This document shows, one piece after another, positions 1-7,037 of a stretch of DNA of 12,756 bases; positions within the stretch are counted from its first letter, which is position 1; each line of letters begins with the position of its first letter. The notes under the pieces were generated by a model, which was not told the origin of the DNA, searched no databases, and saw only the letters and a program-made list of their open reading frames with translations. Position numbers and translations under genes: made by a program. This DNA comes from an uncultured Bacillaceae bacterium (lineage in GTDB: Bacteria; Bacillota; Bacilli; Bacillales; Amphibacillaceae), in NCBI GenBank assembly GCA_945639745.1, contig CALZEK010000021.1:1-12756 (forward strand), read 5' to 3'.

Positions 1-2
1 CA

Positions 3-428
3 CGTATTAAACATCTTATACTCCCAGCTTTAACATTAAGTATCCTAGGAGTTTCTAATGTAGCGCTTCATACGAGAGAAAAACTCGTAGATGTACTTGA
101 AAGTGATTATGTATTGTTTGCAAAAGCTAGAGGAGAAAGTGGCTTTTTATTATTTTGGCGACATGGATTAAGAAATATTGCTCTACCTGCAATTACTTTG
201 CAATTTGCAGGTTTTAGTGAACTATTTGGTGGAGCTGTATTAGCTGAACAAGTTTTTTCATATCCAGGTCTTGGACAAGCAACGGTTGAAGCAGGAACTA
301 AAGGAGATGTTCCTCTATTGTTAGGAATTGTTATTTTCAGTACACTCTTTGTATTTGCTGGTAACTTAATTGCAGATTTGATTTATTATATAATAGATCC
401 GAGAATGAAGGAGAAAAGAGGGACATGA
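3..428 (+). CDS. ABC transporter permease, NikB/DppB-like (5' end outside window)
   Basis: This is the C-terminal 141 residues of an inner-membrane permease of the dipeptide/nickel ABC importer class. The frame is open from base 3, well upstream of the first internal TTG at 114, so the true start lies left of the window. The translated text shows the cytoplasmic EAA coupling loop that contacts the ATPases (ESDYVLFAKARGESGFLLFW, followed by RHGLRNIALPA). After it come hydrophobic segments and the family motif GGAVLAEQVFSYPGLGQ. The stop overlaps the start of the next permease by 4 bases (ATGA), so the two are translationally coupled. The family moves di/oligopeptides, nickel or metal-chelator complexes. 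Nickel is inferred here only from the urease operon downstream. Cnt-type (metallophore) or peptide uptake remain possible. Confidence 0.88.
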   Translation, partial: RIKHLILPALTLSILGVSNVALHTREKLVDVLESDYVLFAKARGESGFLLFWRHGLRNIALPAITLQFAGFSELFGGAVLAEQVFSYPGLGQATVEAGTKGDVPLLLGIVIFSTLFVFAGNLIADLIYYIIDPRMKEKRGT

Positions 429-1294
429 TGGACGCCTCTAAGATAGAAACTCAAAATAATCGACAAACTAATTTCGGCTTTAATCGTAGACAAAAAACAA
501 TAATGATTATTGTTTTAGCATCTATTTTATTAATAAGTGTTGTTTTGGGTGGAATTTTCATAGATGAAAATCGCATTGCTACGAACCTAACAGCTCGAAA
601 TTTGATGCCTTCTTTTGAATATCTTTTTGGTACCGATTGGTTAGGAAGAGATATGTTTGCTAGGACATTAATGGGATTAACATTGAGTATTGGAGTAGGG
701 TTAATTGGAGCACTAGGTAGTGCAATAATTGCTTTAATACTTGGTATGATAGCAGCTACAATGGGGAAGGTAGCTGATAACATTATTTCATGGTTGATCG
801 ATTTGTTTTTAAGTGTACCTCATCTTGTCATACTTATATTAATATCATTTATGTTTGGTGGGGGCTTTAAAGGAATCGTTGTAGGATTGATGTTAACGCA
901 TTGGCCAAGTCTTGCAAGAGTGGTAAGGGCAGAAGTTATGCAAGTTCGCTCAGCAGAGTATGTTCAAGTTTCATTACGAATGGGGAAGTCGCGTTCGTGG
1001 ATTGCGGTACATCATATATTACCTCACTTAATTCCGCAAGTGCTAATCGGTTTTGTGCTGCTTTTTCCACATGTAATTCTACATGAAGCGGCAGTAACCT
1101 TTTTAGGTTTAGGTTTATCACCACATGAACCAGCGATAGGAATTATCTTATCAGAATCAATGAAGTATTTATCTTCAGGTATGTGGTGGTTGGCTTTCTT
1201 TCCTGGACTATCGTTACTTTTAATTGTACGGGCATTCGATTCAATAGGATCGAATTTGCATAAATTTATAGACCCAAGTAGTGCAAATGAATAA
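425..1294 (+). CDS. ABC transporter permease, NikC/DppC-like
   Basis: This 289-residue membrane protein is the second permease of the importer. After a charged N-terminus there is a membrane segment at about residues 25-46. Next comes the family motif FGTDWLGRDMFAR (about 69-81), which precedes the transport domain with its five further membrane segments. The EAA loop (SAEYVQVSLRMGKSRSWIAV, then HHILPHLIPQ) marks contact with the ATPases. Length is normal for DppC/NikC. Two ATGs are adjacent (425 and 428) and either could be used. A GAGGGA stretch and AAGGAG at 408-413 lie just upstream. It overlaps the previous permease and is followed by the two ATPases on the same strand. Substrate is not readable from sequence; nickel or a nickel complex is inferred from the neighbourhood. 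Confidence 0.92.
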   Translation: MMDASKIETQNNRQTNFGFNRRQKTIMIIVLASILLISVVLGGIFIDENRIATNLTARNLMPSFEYLFGTDWLGRDMFARTLMGLTLSIGVGLIGALGSAIIALILGMIAATMGKVADNIISWLIDLFLSVPHLVILILISFMFGGGFKGIVVGLMLTHWPSLARVVRAEVMQVRSAEYVQVSLRMGKSRSWIAVHHILPHLIPQVLIGFVLLFPHVILHEAAVTFLGLGLSPHEPAIGIILSESMKYLSSGMWWLAFFPGLSLLLIVRAFDSIGSNLHKFIDPSSANE

Positions 1295-1335
1295 CTGTCC
1301 AATGCATTTTAATATTAATAAAAGAAGGATCTGAG

Positions 1336-2268
1336 ATGCAAATGCTAGAAGTAAATAATCTATCAATATCATTTAATCAATATACAAAAGGTTTAAGGCA
1401 ACAGAAATTAAATGTTATCTCATCTTTAGATATTAGTCTTAAAAAAGGTGAAATTATGGCTGTTGTTGGAGCGAGTGGTTCGGGTAAGAGCTTGCTTGCT
1501 CATGCTATTTTAGGAATTCTCCCGACTAATTCGCAAATGAGTGGAACAATCAAATATAAAGGAGAACTACTGACACCTGAACGCCAAGCGAAATTACGTG
1601 GTAAAGACATTGCCTTAATTCCTCAATCAGTTAACTTTTTAGATCCGCTTATGCACGTAGGAAAACAAGTTGAAGCATCGGCAAAAAAAGTTGATAAACA
1701 AAATGCTAAAGCGATTAGACAGTCGGTTTTTGAACGATTACACTTAGATGAAAATGTGGCAGAAATGTATCCTTATCAACTTTCAGGTGGAATGGCAAGA
1801 CGAGTATTGTTAGCAACTGCAATTGCAAGTGATGCAGAATTGATCATTGCTGATGAACCGACACCAGGGTTGGATCCAGGAGTTATTGAAGAAGCATTAA
1901 AGAGTTTTAGGGAACTCGCTGATAAAGGTCATACAGTAATGTTTATTACGCATGATATTGAAGCTGCTTTGTCGATTGCTGATAAAATTGCCGTTTTTTA
2001 TGCAGGAACAACTGTGGAAATTGCTAAGACAAAAGACTTCAATGGGTCAGGAAAGAAATTAAGGCATCCTTATAGTAAGGCTCTATGGCAGGCCCTACCA
2101 CAAAACGAATTTATACCGAGGGAAGGATCACAGCCTTATCCGAGTAATTTGCCGCCAGGATGTCTCTATGCTCCGCGTTGTGAGTTAGCGACAGACGCGT
2201 GCTTACAAGGTCAACCTGAAATGCGCGAGCTACGCGAAGGAATGGTGAGGTGTATCCATGCAACTTGA
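1336..2268 (+). CDS. ABC transporter ATPase, NikD/DppD/OppD-like
   Basis: This 310-residue ATPase powers the importer. Visible motifs are Walker A GASGSGKS (residues 45-52), the Q-loop (PQSVNFLDP), signature LSGGMARR (about 149-156), Walker B LIIADEPT with catalytic E174, and the switch His in FITHD (H206). The C-terminus carries the oligopeptide/dipeptide-type extension (LPPGCLYAPRCELATDAC), with several cysteines as usual for this domain. The signature has Arg where most relatives have Gln (LSGGMxQR). The start is the ATG at 1336, supported by GAAGGA six bases upstream; an in-frame ATG two codons later is possible. A 41-bp gap separates it from the permease, and it overlaps the next ATPase gene by 11 bp, which suggests translational coupling. 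Confidence 0.92.
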   Translation: MQMLEVNNLSISFNQYTKGLRQQKLNVISSLDISLKKGEIMAVVGASGSGKSLLAHAILGILPTNSQMSGTIKYKGELLTPERQAKLRGKDIALIPQSVNFLDPLMHVGKQVEASAKKVDKQNAKAIRQSVFERLHLDENVAEMYPYQLSGGMARRVLLATAIASDAELIIADEPTPGLDPGVIEEALKSFRELADKGHTVMFITHDIEAALSIADKIAVFYAGTTVEIAKTKDFNGSGKKLRHPYSKALWQALPQNEFIPREGSQPYPSNLPPGCLYAPRCELATDACLQGQPEMRELREGMVRCIHAT

Positions 2269-2851
2269 AGCAAAAAATATTAGTTTTCGTTATGACAATG
2301 GACCGTGGTTATTTAAAGAGTTGAATTTAACTGTTAATCGTGGAGAAATTGTAGGACTAACAGGCGTTAGTGGACGAGGAAAAACAACGCTATGTCGAAT
2401 TTTAGCAGGGCTTGAAAATCCTTTGGAAGGAAAAGTATTAGTTAATGAACAAACGATTTCAAAAAGAGAATATCATCCAGTCCAACTAATTTTTCAACAT
2501 CCTGAAAAAGCAGTTAATCCTAAATGGAAAATGAAGAAAACGCTATATGAAGGATGGAATGTTGATGAAAAATATTTAAATTTACTAGGAATTGAACACC
2601 AATGGCTTGATCGTTGGCCAAATGAATTATCAGGTGGCGAATTACAACGATTTTGTATATTAAGAGCATTGGGTCCAAAAACGCAATTTTTAATCGCTGA
2701 TGAAATGACTACCATGCTAGACGCTGTTACACAAGCGCAAATATGGGATGCTATTTTAAAGGTGGTTAAAGAAAGAAATATGGGCCTGTTAATCGTGAGT
2801 CATAATCCAGAACTTATCGAAAAACTATGTCACCGTGTGATTGAACTTTAA
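2258..2851 (+). CDS. ABC transporter ATPase, NikE/DppF-like, short form
   Basis: This is the second ATPase of the importer, 197 residues. Walker A is GVSGRGKT (36-43), the Q-loop is IFQHP (Q80), the signature is a canonical LSGGELQR (124-131), Walker B is FLIADE (D148, E149), and the switch His is in VSHN (H182). The usual ADEPTSALD stretch reads ADEMTTMLD, so the Pro after the catalytic Glu is Met while the D-loop LD remains. The protein stops soon after the switch region and lacks the C-terminal extension seen in its partner, so it is shorter than typical DppF (over 300 residues) and than NikE. It should form the heterodimer with the preceding ATPase. The ribosome binding site (GGTGAGGTG) lies inside the preceding gene. 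A strong terminator follows. Confidence 0.9.
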   Translation: MQLEAKNISFRYDNGPWLFKELNLTVNRGEIVGLTGVSGRGKTTLCRILAGLENPLEGKVLVNEQTISKREYHPVQLIFQHPEKAVNPKWKMKKTLYEGWNVDEKYLNLLGIEHQWLDRWPNELSGGELQRFCILRALGPKTQFLIADEMTTMLDAVTQAQIWDAILKVVKERNMGLLIVSHNPELIEKLCHRVIEL

Positions 2852-2894
2852 TAAATATTATATAGAAATGAATTTCATATAGTTACTCTATCGG

Positions 2895-2945
2895 AAAACC
2901 CTTTTAGTAGACATAAGATCAGTTCTACTAAAAGGGTTTTTAATT
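2895..2945 (+). terminator. Intrinsic terminator after the ABC importer operon
   Basis: A perfect 16-bp inverted repeat (2895-2910 with 2925-2940; right arm CTACTAAAAGGGTTTT) encloses a 14-base loop and runs into a T tract. It lies 43 bases after the last ATPase stop and separates importer transcription from the urease control region. The A-rich left arm means it could also work on the other strand, but no minus-strand gene needs it. Confidence 0.9.
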
Positions 2946-3022
2946 GTTTAAGAATGAAAGAAAGCCGATTAATACACATTTGTTATAAAATAACATTATT
3001 AATGTAAAGTTATAAAATAAAT

Positions 3023-3052
3023 TTGTGATAGCGTTTGCTGTTGTGTTATAAT
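3023..3052 (+). promoter_or_regulatory. Candidate distal urease promoter P1
   Basis: TTGTGA (3023-3028, 4 of 6 to the -35 consensus) is followed after 18 bases by a perfect TATAAT (3047-3052). The -10 is preceded by TGT, an extended -10 element. Transcription would begin near 3059 and give a leader of about 225 bases before ureA that contains the tandem repeats and two hairpins. This is consensus matching only; a second promoter candidate lies nearer to ureA. Confidence 0.5.
3026..3039 (-). promoter_or_regulatory. Candidate cre site (CcpA operator) inside P1
   Basis: Read on the minus strand, AGCAAACGCTATCA matches the degenerate cre consensus TGNAARCGNWWWCA at 13 of 14 positions; only the first T differs. 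It sits between the -35 and -10 of P1, where bound CcpA would block RNA polymerase. This suggests that preferred sugars repress urease. The match is by eye, and binding is an inference. Confidence 0.55.
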
Positions 3053-3100
3053 TATAAATAGTCTTGTGAAAAGGCATTAAAGATGAAAAGAACAAGACTA

Positions 3101-3164
3101 AAATGTGACAAATCAACAAATTAAATGTGACAAATCAACAAATTAAATGTGACAAATCAACAAA
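3101..3164 (+). repeat. Three tandem 22-bp direct repeats upstream of ureA
   Basis: Copies lie at 3101-3122, 3123-3144 and 3145-3164 (the last covers 20 of 22 bases). They are identical, with core TGTGACAAATCAACA and an AAATT-type joint. The period is close to two helical turns, so all copies would face the same side of the DNA. They lie between P1 and P2. The core AAATCAACA is also complementary to a single copy of TGTTGATTT at 3188-3196. They could be binding sites for an activator or repressor, or an RNA element in the P1 leader. Confidence 0.85.
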
Positions 3165-3179
3165 AAAATGTAAAACATC

Positions 3180-3203
3180 CAATGAAATGTTGATTTTTCA
3201 TTG
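3180..3203. repeat. Inverted repeat around the P2 -35 element
   Basis: CAATGAAA (3180-3187) and TTTCATTG (3196-3203) are perfect 8-bp arms around an 8-base centre, TGTTGATT. The centre contains the -35 of candidate promoter P2. A dimeric regulator binding the arms would cover the promoter. In a transcript from P1 the same bases could form a hairpin, or pair with the tandem repeats. Confidence 0.6.
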
Positions 3204-3218
3204 AATCAATCGTATAGT
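3190..3218 (+). promoter_or_regulatory. Candidate proximal urease promoter P2
   Basis: TTGATT (3190-3195, TTGA matching) and TATAGT (3213-3218, 5 of 6) are separated by an ideal 17 bases. Transcription would begin near 3225, about 60 bases before ureA. The three tandem repeats would then lie roughly 60-125 bases upstream of the start, a usual place for activator sites. Confidence 0.45.
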
Positions 3219-3235
3219 AAAGGTAATCAAGAGGA

Positions 3236-3264
3236 TAAAAGCTCACTGTTTTAAAGAGCTTTTA
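3236..3264 (+). promoter_or_regulatory. Hairpin immediately before the ureA ribosome binding site
   Basis: TAAAAGCTC (3236-3244) pairs perfectly with GAGCTTTTA (3256-3264) around an 11-base loop. Seven bases later comes the GGAGGAG ribosome binding site (3271-3277). It is not a terminator because A residues, not T, follow the stem. It may stabilise the leader's 5' end or affect ribosome access. Confidence 0.5.
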
Positions 3265-3283
3265 AAAAAAGGAGGAGACTATA

Positions 3284-3586
3284 TTGCATTTAAATCCAGT
3301 TGAAAGAGAAAAATTACAAATTTTTCTAGCAGGTGAATTAGCTTTAAAAAGAAAAGCAAGAGGTCTTAAGTTAAACTATCCAGAAGCTGTAGCAGTTATC
3401 TCTAGTTATATTATGGAAGGTGCTAGAGATGGTAAGACAGTAGCTGAGCTTATGGAGTCAGGACGTCATGTTTTAACAAGAGATGATGTTATGGAAGGTG
3501 TTCCAGAAATGATTGAAGATATTCAAATGGAAGTTACATTCCCAGATGGAACAAAGCTTGTTACAGTTCATAATCCAATTAATTAA
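3284..3586 (+). CDS. ureA: Urease subunit gamma
   Basis: UreA is the small structural subunit of urease, the cytoplasmic nickel enzyme that splits urea to ammonia and carbamate. The 100-residue length is exactly that of bacterial UreA. Typical stretches are visible: [48 protein letters not shown], and the end [17 protein letters not shown]. The start is a TTG, supported by GGAGGAG eight bases upstream; no ATG lies near the conserved N-terminus ([10 protein letters not shown]). It is the first gene of a seven-gene operon and is followed by ureB after 36 bases. Regulation is probably through the complex region upstream, which has a cre-like site and tandem repeats. Confidence 0.97.
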   Translation: MHLNPVEREKLQIFLAGELALKRKARGLKLNYPEAVAVISSYIMEGARDGKTVAELMESGRHVLTRDDVMEGVPEMIEDIQMEVTFPDGTKLVTVHNPIN

Positions 3587-3622
3587 GACTATCAAGACAT
3601 CGAAAAGGGAGGCTAGCGATAC

Positions 3623-4012
3623 ATGAGTAAACAAAATAATAATTATATTGTACCAGGAGAATATAGACTTGCTGAAGGTGATATAGAAATTAATGCTGGT
3701 CGTGAAAAGTTAAAGGTTCGCGTATCAAACACAGGAGATCGTCCTGTTCAAGTGGGTTCTCACATTCACTTTGTTGAAGCAAATAAGCACTTATCATTCG
3801 ATCGTAAGGCAACTATTGGAATGAGATTAAATATTCCAGCAGGTACTGCAGCAAGATTTGAACCAGGTCAAGAAATGGAAGTTGAACTAACAGAAATTGG
3901 TGGAAATCGCCAAGTGTATGGTGTTTCTAATTTAACAGATGGTCCAATCGATGGGCGTAAAGATGAAATATTACAAAAAGCAAAAGATTTAGAATTTAAA
4001 GGAGCTGAGTAA
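3623..4012 (+). CDS. ureB: Urease subunit beta
   Basis: UreB is the second structural subunit, which packs with UreA and UreC in the (ABC)3 urease trimer. The 129-residue product begins near the family start [16 protein letters not shown]. It contains the hallmark [22 protein letters not shown] and the [16 protein letters not shown] segment that follows. The last 25 or so residues after [15 protein letters not shown] form a variable charged tail. The ATG has AGGGAGG ten bases upstream. It ends three bases before ureC, whose ribosome binding site AAAGGAG lies within the end of this gene, so subunit synthesis is probably coupled. Confidence 0.97.
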   Translation: MSKQNNNYIVPGEYRLAEGDIEINAGREKLKVRVSNTGDRPVQVGSHIHFVEANKHLSFDRKATIGMRLNIPAGTAARFEPGQEMEVELTEIGGNRQVYGVSNLTDGPIDGRKDEILQKAKDLEFKGAE

Positions 4013-4015
4013 TAA

Positions 4016-5728
4016 ATGAAATATAATAGACAGCAGTATGTGGCTAACTATGGTCCAACTGTTGGCGACCAAGTTCGCCTCGCTGATACAGACCTTTGGA
4101 TAGAAGTTGAAAAAGATTATACGACTTATGGTGAAGAAGCTAATTTTGGTGGTGGAAAAGTACTTCGTGAGGGTATGGGACAAGACGGTATTCGTACACG
4201 TGCAGAGAATGTTCTTGACTTACTAATTACTAACGCTTTAATCCTTGATTACACAGGTATTTATAAAGCTGATATTGGAGTAAAAGATGGTTATATCGTC
4301 GGTATTGGTAAAGGTGGTAACCCAGATACGATGGGTGGTGTAACGCCTAATATGGTAGTTGGAACAGCGACAGAGGTTATGTCTGCTGAAGGACAAATCG
4401 TAACAGCAGGTGGCGTTGATACACACGTACACTATATTAATCCAGACCAAGTTGATGTAGCACTGGCTAACGGTGTCACTACATTATTTGGTGGTGGAAC
4501 TGGACCTGCAGAAGGAAGTAAAGCAACAACGATTACACCAGGTCCATGGAATATTAAAAAAATGTTAAAAGCTGTAGAAGATTTACCAATTAACATTGGT
4601 ATTATGGGTAAAGGACATGCTTCAGCCCTTGCTCCGTTACAAGAACAAATTGATGCGGGTGCAGCAGGACTTAAGATTCATGAAGACTGGGGAGCAACGC
4701 CATCTTCAATTGACTACAGTCTTAAATTAGCAGATGAAGCTGATGTACAAGTAGCCATTCACACAGATACATTAAACGAAGCAGGATTTTTAGAAGATAC
4801 AGTTAATGCTATTGATGGTCGTGTTATTCACTCATTCCACGTAGAAGGTGCAGGTGGTGGACACGCTCCAGATATTATGGAGTTAACAGGTCATGAAAAT
4901 GTCCTACCGTCATCAACAAACCCAACAAGACCATTTACAACAAACACAATAGCTGAGCATTTAGATATGCTTATGGTTTGTCATCATTTAAAACATACAA
5001 TAGCTGAAGACGTTGCATTTGCGGATTCAAGAATTCGTCCAGAAACGATTGCAGCTGAAGATATTTTACATGACTTAGGTGTTATCAGTATGATGTCAAC
5101 AGATGCACTTGCAATGGGTCGTGCCGGAGAAATGGTATTAAGAACATGGCAAACTGCACATAAAATGAAATTACAGCGTGGACCTTTAGAAGGCGAGAAA
5201 AATGGTTCAGACAACTTACGTGCAAAGCGTTATGTAGCTAAATACACAATTAACCCTGCAATAGCACAAGGTGTTTCTCATGAAGTAGGATCAATTGAAG
5301 AAGGTAAGTTTGCAGACCTTGTTTTCTGGGATCCTAAATTCTTTGGAACTAAAGCTGATCGTGTAGTTAAAGGTGGTATAATTGCCTACGCTCAATTAGG
5401 TGATCCAGGTGCTTCTATCCCAACCCCACAACCTGTATTTGGACGTCGTATGTATGGTGCACAAGGTGGATTAGTTCATGATACTAATATCACTTTCCTA
5501 TCACAAAGCGCTGTTCAAAAGAATGTACCTGAAAAACTTGGATTAAAGCGTCGTATTAGTGCTGTTAAAAACTGTCGTAATATTTCGAAGAAAGATATGA
5601 AATGGAATGACGCAGCACCTAACGTCGAAATTGATCCTGAAACATATGAAGTTAAAGTAGATGGAGAAGTTATTACTTGTGAACCAGTGTCTGAATTACC
5701 AATGACACAAAAATACTTCTTATTCTAA
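4016..5728 (+). CDS. ureC: Urease subunit alpha (catalytic)
   Basis: UreC is the catalytic subunit, 570 residues, normal for the family. The whole active site is present at the numbering of the Sporosarcina pasteurii enzyme: nickel ligands H137 and H139 ([13 protein letters not shown]), bridging lysine K220 ([12 protein letters not shown], carbamylated in the mature enzyme), H249 (VAIHTDT), H275 ([11 protein letters not shown]) and D363 ([10 protein letters not shown]). Substrate-binding H222 and the flap pair C322-H323 ([20 protein letters not shown]) are also there. It should therefore be active once loaded with nickel by UreE, UreF, UreG and UreD. The start follows UreB by three bases. A 183-bp gap with a strong hairpin separates it from ureE, an unusual break inside a urease operon. 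Confidence 0.99.
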   Translation: MKYNRQQYVANYGPTVGDQVRLADTDLWIEVEKDYTTYGEEANFGGGKVLREGMGQDGIRTRAENVLDLLITNALILDYTGIYKADIGVKDGYIVGIGKGGNPDTMGGVTPNMVVGTATEVMSAEGQIVTAGGVDTHVHYINPDQVDVALANGVTTLFGGGTGPAEGSKATTITPGPWNIKKMLKAVEDLPINIGIMGKGHASALAPLQEQIDAGAAGLKIHEDWGATPSSIDYSLKLADEADVQVAIHTDTLNEAGFLEDTVNAIDGRVIHSFHVEGAGGGHAPDIMELTGHENVLPSSTNPTRPFTTNTIAEHLDMLMVCHHLKHTIAEDVAFADSRIRPETIAAEDILHDLGVISMMSTDALAMGRAGEMVLRTWQTAHKMKLQRGPLEGEKNGSDNLRAKRYVAKYTINPAIAQGVSHEVGSIEEGKFADLVFWDPKFFGTKADRVVKGGIIAYAQLGDPGASIPTPQPVFGRRMYGAQGGLVHDTNITFLSQSAVQKNVPEKLGLKRRISAVKNCRNISKKDMKWNDAAPNVEIDPETYEVKVDGEVITCEPVSELPMTQKYFLF

Positions 5729-5752
5729 AAAATATTTAATATTGTTAATTGA

Positions 5753-5807
5753 CGCGGGGAGATTGATAAGTCACCTTATAATAAATGGGGGGCTTATCAA
5801 TTCCGCG
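5753..5807 (+). promoter_or_regulatory. GC-rich hairpin in the ureC-ureE gap
   Basis: An outer stem CGCGG/CCGCG (5753-5757 with 5803-5807) stacks over a perfect 9-bp stem ATTGATAAG/CTTATCAAT (5762-5770 with 5793-5801). Further C-G pairing (CACC with the G run at 5787-5792) can close the inner loop. The G/C content stands out from the surrounding AT-rich DNA. No T tract follows directly, so it is not a standard terminator. It could stabilise the 3' end of ureABC mRNA, guide processing, lower downstream transcription, or bind a protein or ligand. Confidence 0.6.
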
Positions 5808-5911
5808 GCATTTAACTGCATTTTTATTGCTTTATCAAAGTAAAAAATATTAAAAACATGCGATAGTAATTAATTTTAGTGTTATTGCATAAGTGTGAGG
5901 AGGATTGCATA

Positions 5912-6355
5912 ATGATAATTAAAGAAATAGTAAGAAACCTTGAGGACTTTGATTCAACATCTAAAAAGATTGATTGGCTTGAATTAGAATGGGAAGAATT
6001 AAATAAAAGAATTTTACGTAAAAAAACAGAAAGTGGTAAAGAGATAGCTATTTCTCTAGAAGCTAGCGGATCACTTCGATACGGTGATGTGTTATATGAA
6101 GATGAAGATACATTGATCGTTTTACGCACAAAATTAGAGCAAGCATATGTTATAAAGCCTAAGACTATGGAAGAAATGGGTAAAGCAGCATTTGAAATTG
6201 GTAATCGTCATACACCATGTATTATTGAAGAAGATGAAATTCTTGTTCGTTATGATCATACACTTGAAAAGCTGCTAGATGATGTGGGGGTTAGTTATGA
6301 GCAATCAGAGAGAAGATTCAAAGAAGCTTTCAAATATAAAGGACACCAACATTAA
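5912..6355 (+). CDS. ureE: Urease accessory protein, nickel metallochaperone
   Basis: UreE dimers carry nickel to the UreD-UreF-UreG complex on apo-urease. From the ATG at 5912 the product is 147 residues. The conserved nickel-binding histidine is H100 in [13 protein letters not shown], the same number as in Sporosarcina pasteurii UreE. H116 (VRYDHT) is also present, and the short tail GHQH supplies two more histidines. There is no long His-rich tail like that of Klebsiella, so it is a delivery rather than storage type. I chose 5912 over the upstream GTG at 5879 because GAGGAGG lies eight bases before it and [10 protein letters not shown] is the conserved N-terminus. Oddly, the 9-bp sequence ATTGCATAA occurs on both sides of this ribosome binding site (5884-5892 and 5904-5912). 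The stop region overlaps ureF. Confidence 0.96.
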   Translation: MIIKEIVRNLEDFDSTSKKIDWLELEWEELNKRILRKKTESGKEIAISLEASGSLRYGDVLYEDEDTLIVLRTKLEQAYVIKPKTMEEMGKAAFEIGNRHTPCIIEEDEILVRYDHTLEKLLDDVGVSYEQSERRFKEAFKYKGHQH

Positions 6356-7037
6356 TCAATCATATTTACATTTGATTCAAATTCATGATTCTGCATTTCC
6401 CTCAGGAAACTTTGCGCATTCTTTTGGAATGGAAACATATATTCAAGAAGATGATATACGTAATGAAGAAGATTTAAAAGTTTTTTGTGAAATGTATTTA
6501 CGACATAATTTTGCTTCAGGAGATGCAATTTTCGCCAAAGAAGCTTATCGATTAGCAAAAAACCGTGATTTAGATGGACTTATTAAATTAGAAAATATTT
6601 GTCATGCTGTAAAACTATCTCCAGAAACAAGAGAAGGTAGTTTAATGATGGGAAGACAATTTACAAGAACGATTAAGCCATTAGTAGAAGATGAATTTAT
6701 GTCTTTATGGCTTGAAAAATTTAAAAATAAAGAAGTGAAAAATCATTATTCTGTTGTATATGGTATATATACAGCGATTATCGGTGTAAGTGCAAAAATG
6801 TCGCTTGAAACATTCCTATATTCATCAATTACAGCGCTTGTTTTAAACGCTGTACGTGCTGTTCCAGTCGGACAAATGAGTGGTGTGAAAACAGTACACT
6901 CGATGTTACCAATTATCGAAGAAGTAGCAAATGATGTAATGGGCTATGGTTTAGATGACTTAGATAATAATTCAATTGCACTTGAAATTTCTTCTATGAA
7001 ACATGAATTTTTAAATTCAAGATTATTTATATCTTAA
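6297..7037 (+). CDS. ureF: Urease accessory protein UreF
   Basis: UreF bridges UreD and UreG in the urease activation complex and helps pass nickel and CO2 to the active site. The hallmark is near the N-terminus: [27 protein letters not shown]. Further on are [15 protein letters not shown] and the C-terminal [13 protein letters not shown] segment typical of the family. The start is uncertain. ATG 6297 has a G-rich run (6285-6290) that could act as ribosome binding site, gives 246 residues and overlaps ureE by 59 bases. An in-frame ATT at 6351 has a better-looking AAAGGA seven bases upstream, overlaps the ureE stop by one base and gives 228 residues, close to staphylococcal UreF as I recall it. 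A 112-bp gap separates it from ureG. Confidence 0.95.
   Translation: MSNQREDSKKLSNIKDTNINQSYLHLIQIHDSAFPSGNFAHSFGMETYIQEDDIRNEEDLKVFCEMYLRHNFASGDAIFAKEAYRLAKNRDLDGLIKLENICHAVKLSPETREGSLMMGRQFTRTIKPLVEDEFMSLWLEKFKNKEVKNHYSVVYGIYTAIIGVSAKMSLETFLYSSITALVLNAVRAVPVGQMSGVKTVHSMLPIIEEVANDVMGYGLDDLDNNSIALEISSMKHEFLNSRLFIS

Noticed and set aside
451..783. 110-codon minus-strand frame
   Set aside because: It lies wholly antisense to a clear permease gene, has no recognisable domain, and is a mirror of its codons.
3064..3070. TTGTGAA resembling a Rex half-site
   Set aside because: The matching inverted half (TTCACAA) is missing at the required spacing.
3101..3164. Tandem repeats considered as a CRISPR array
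   Set aside because: The copies are directly joined with no unique spacers, the unit is only 22 bp, and no cas gene is present.
3236..3264. Hairpin before ureA as an attenuator terminator
   Set aside because: The stem is followed by A residues and the ribosome binding site, not by a T run.
5753..5807. ureC-ureE hairpin as a simple intrinsic terminator or a named riboswitch
   Set aside because: No T tract follows the stem, and I cannot match it by eye to any riboswitch consensus, so it is listed only as a structured element.
5879..5911. GTG start for ureE eleven codons upstream
   Set aside because: The strong ribosome binding site lies downstream of it and correctly placed for ATG 5912, which also matches the family N-terminus and H100 numbering.
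5824..6129. 101-codon minus-strand frame over the ureE start
   Set aside because: It is antisense to ureE, with low-complexity Ser/Ile-rich content and no supporting context.
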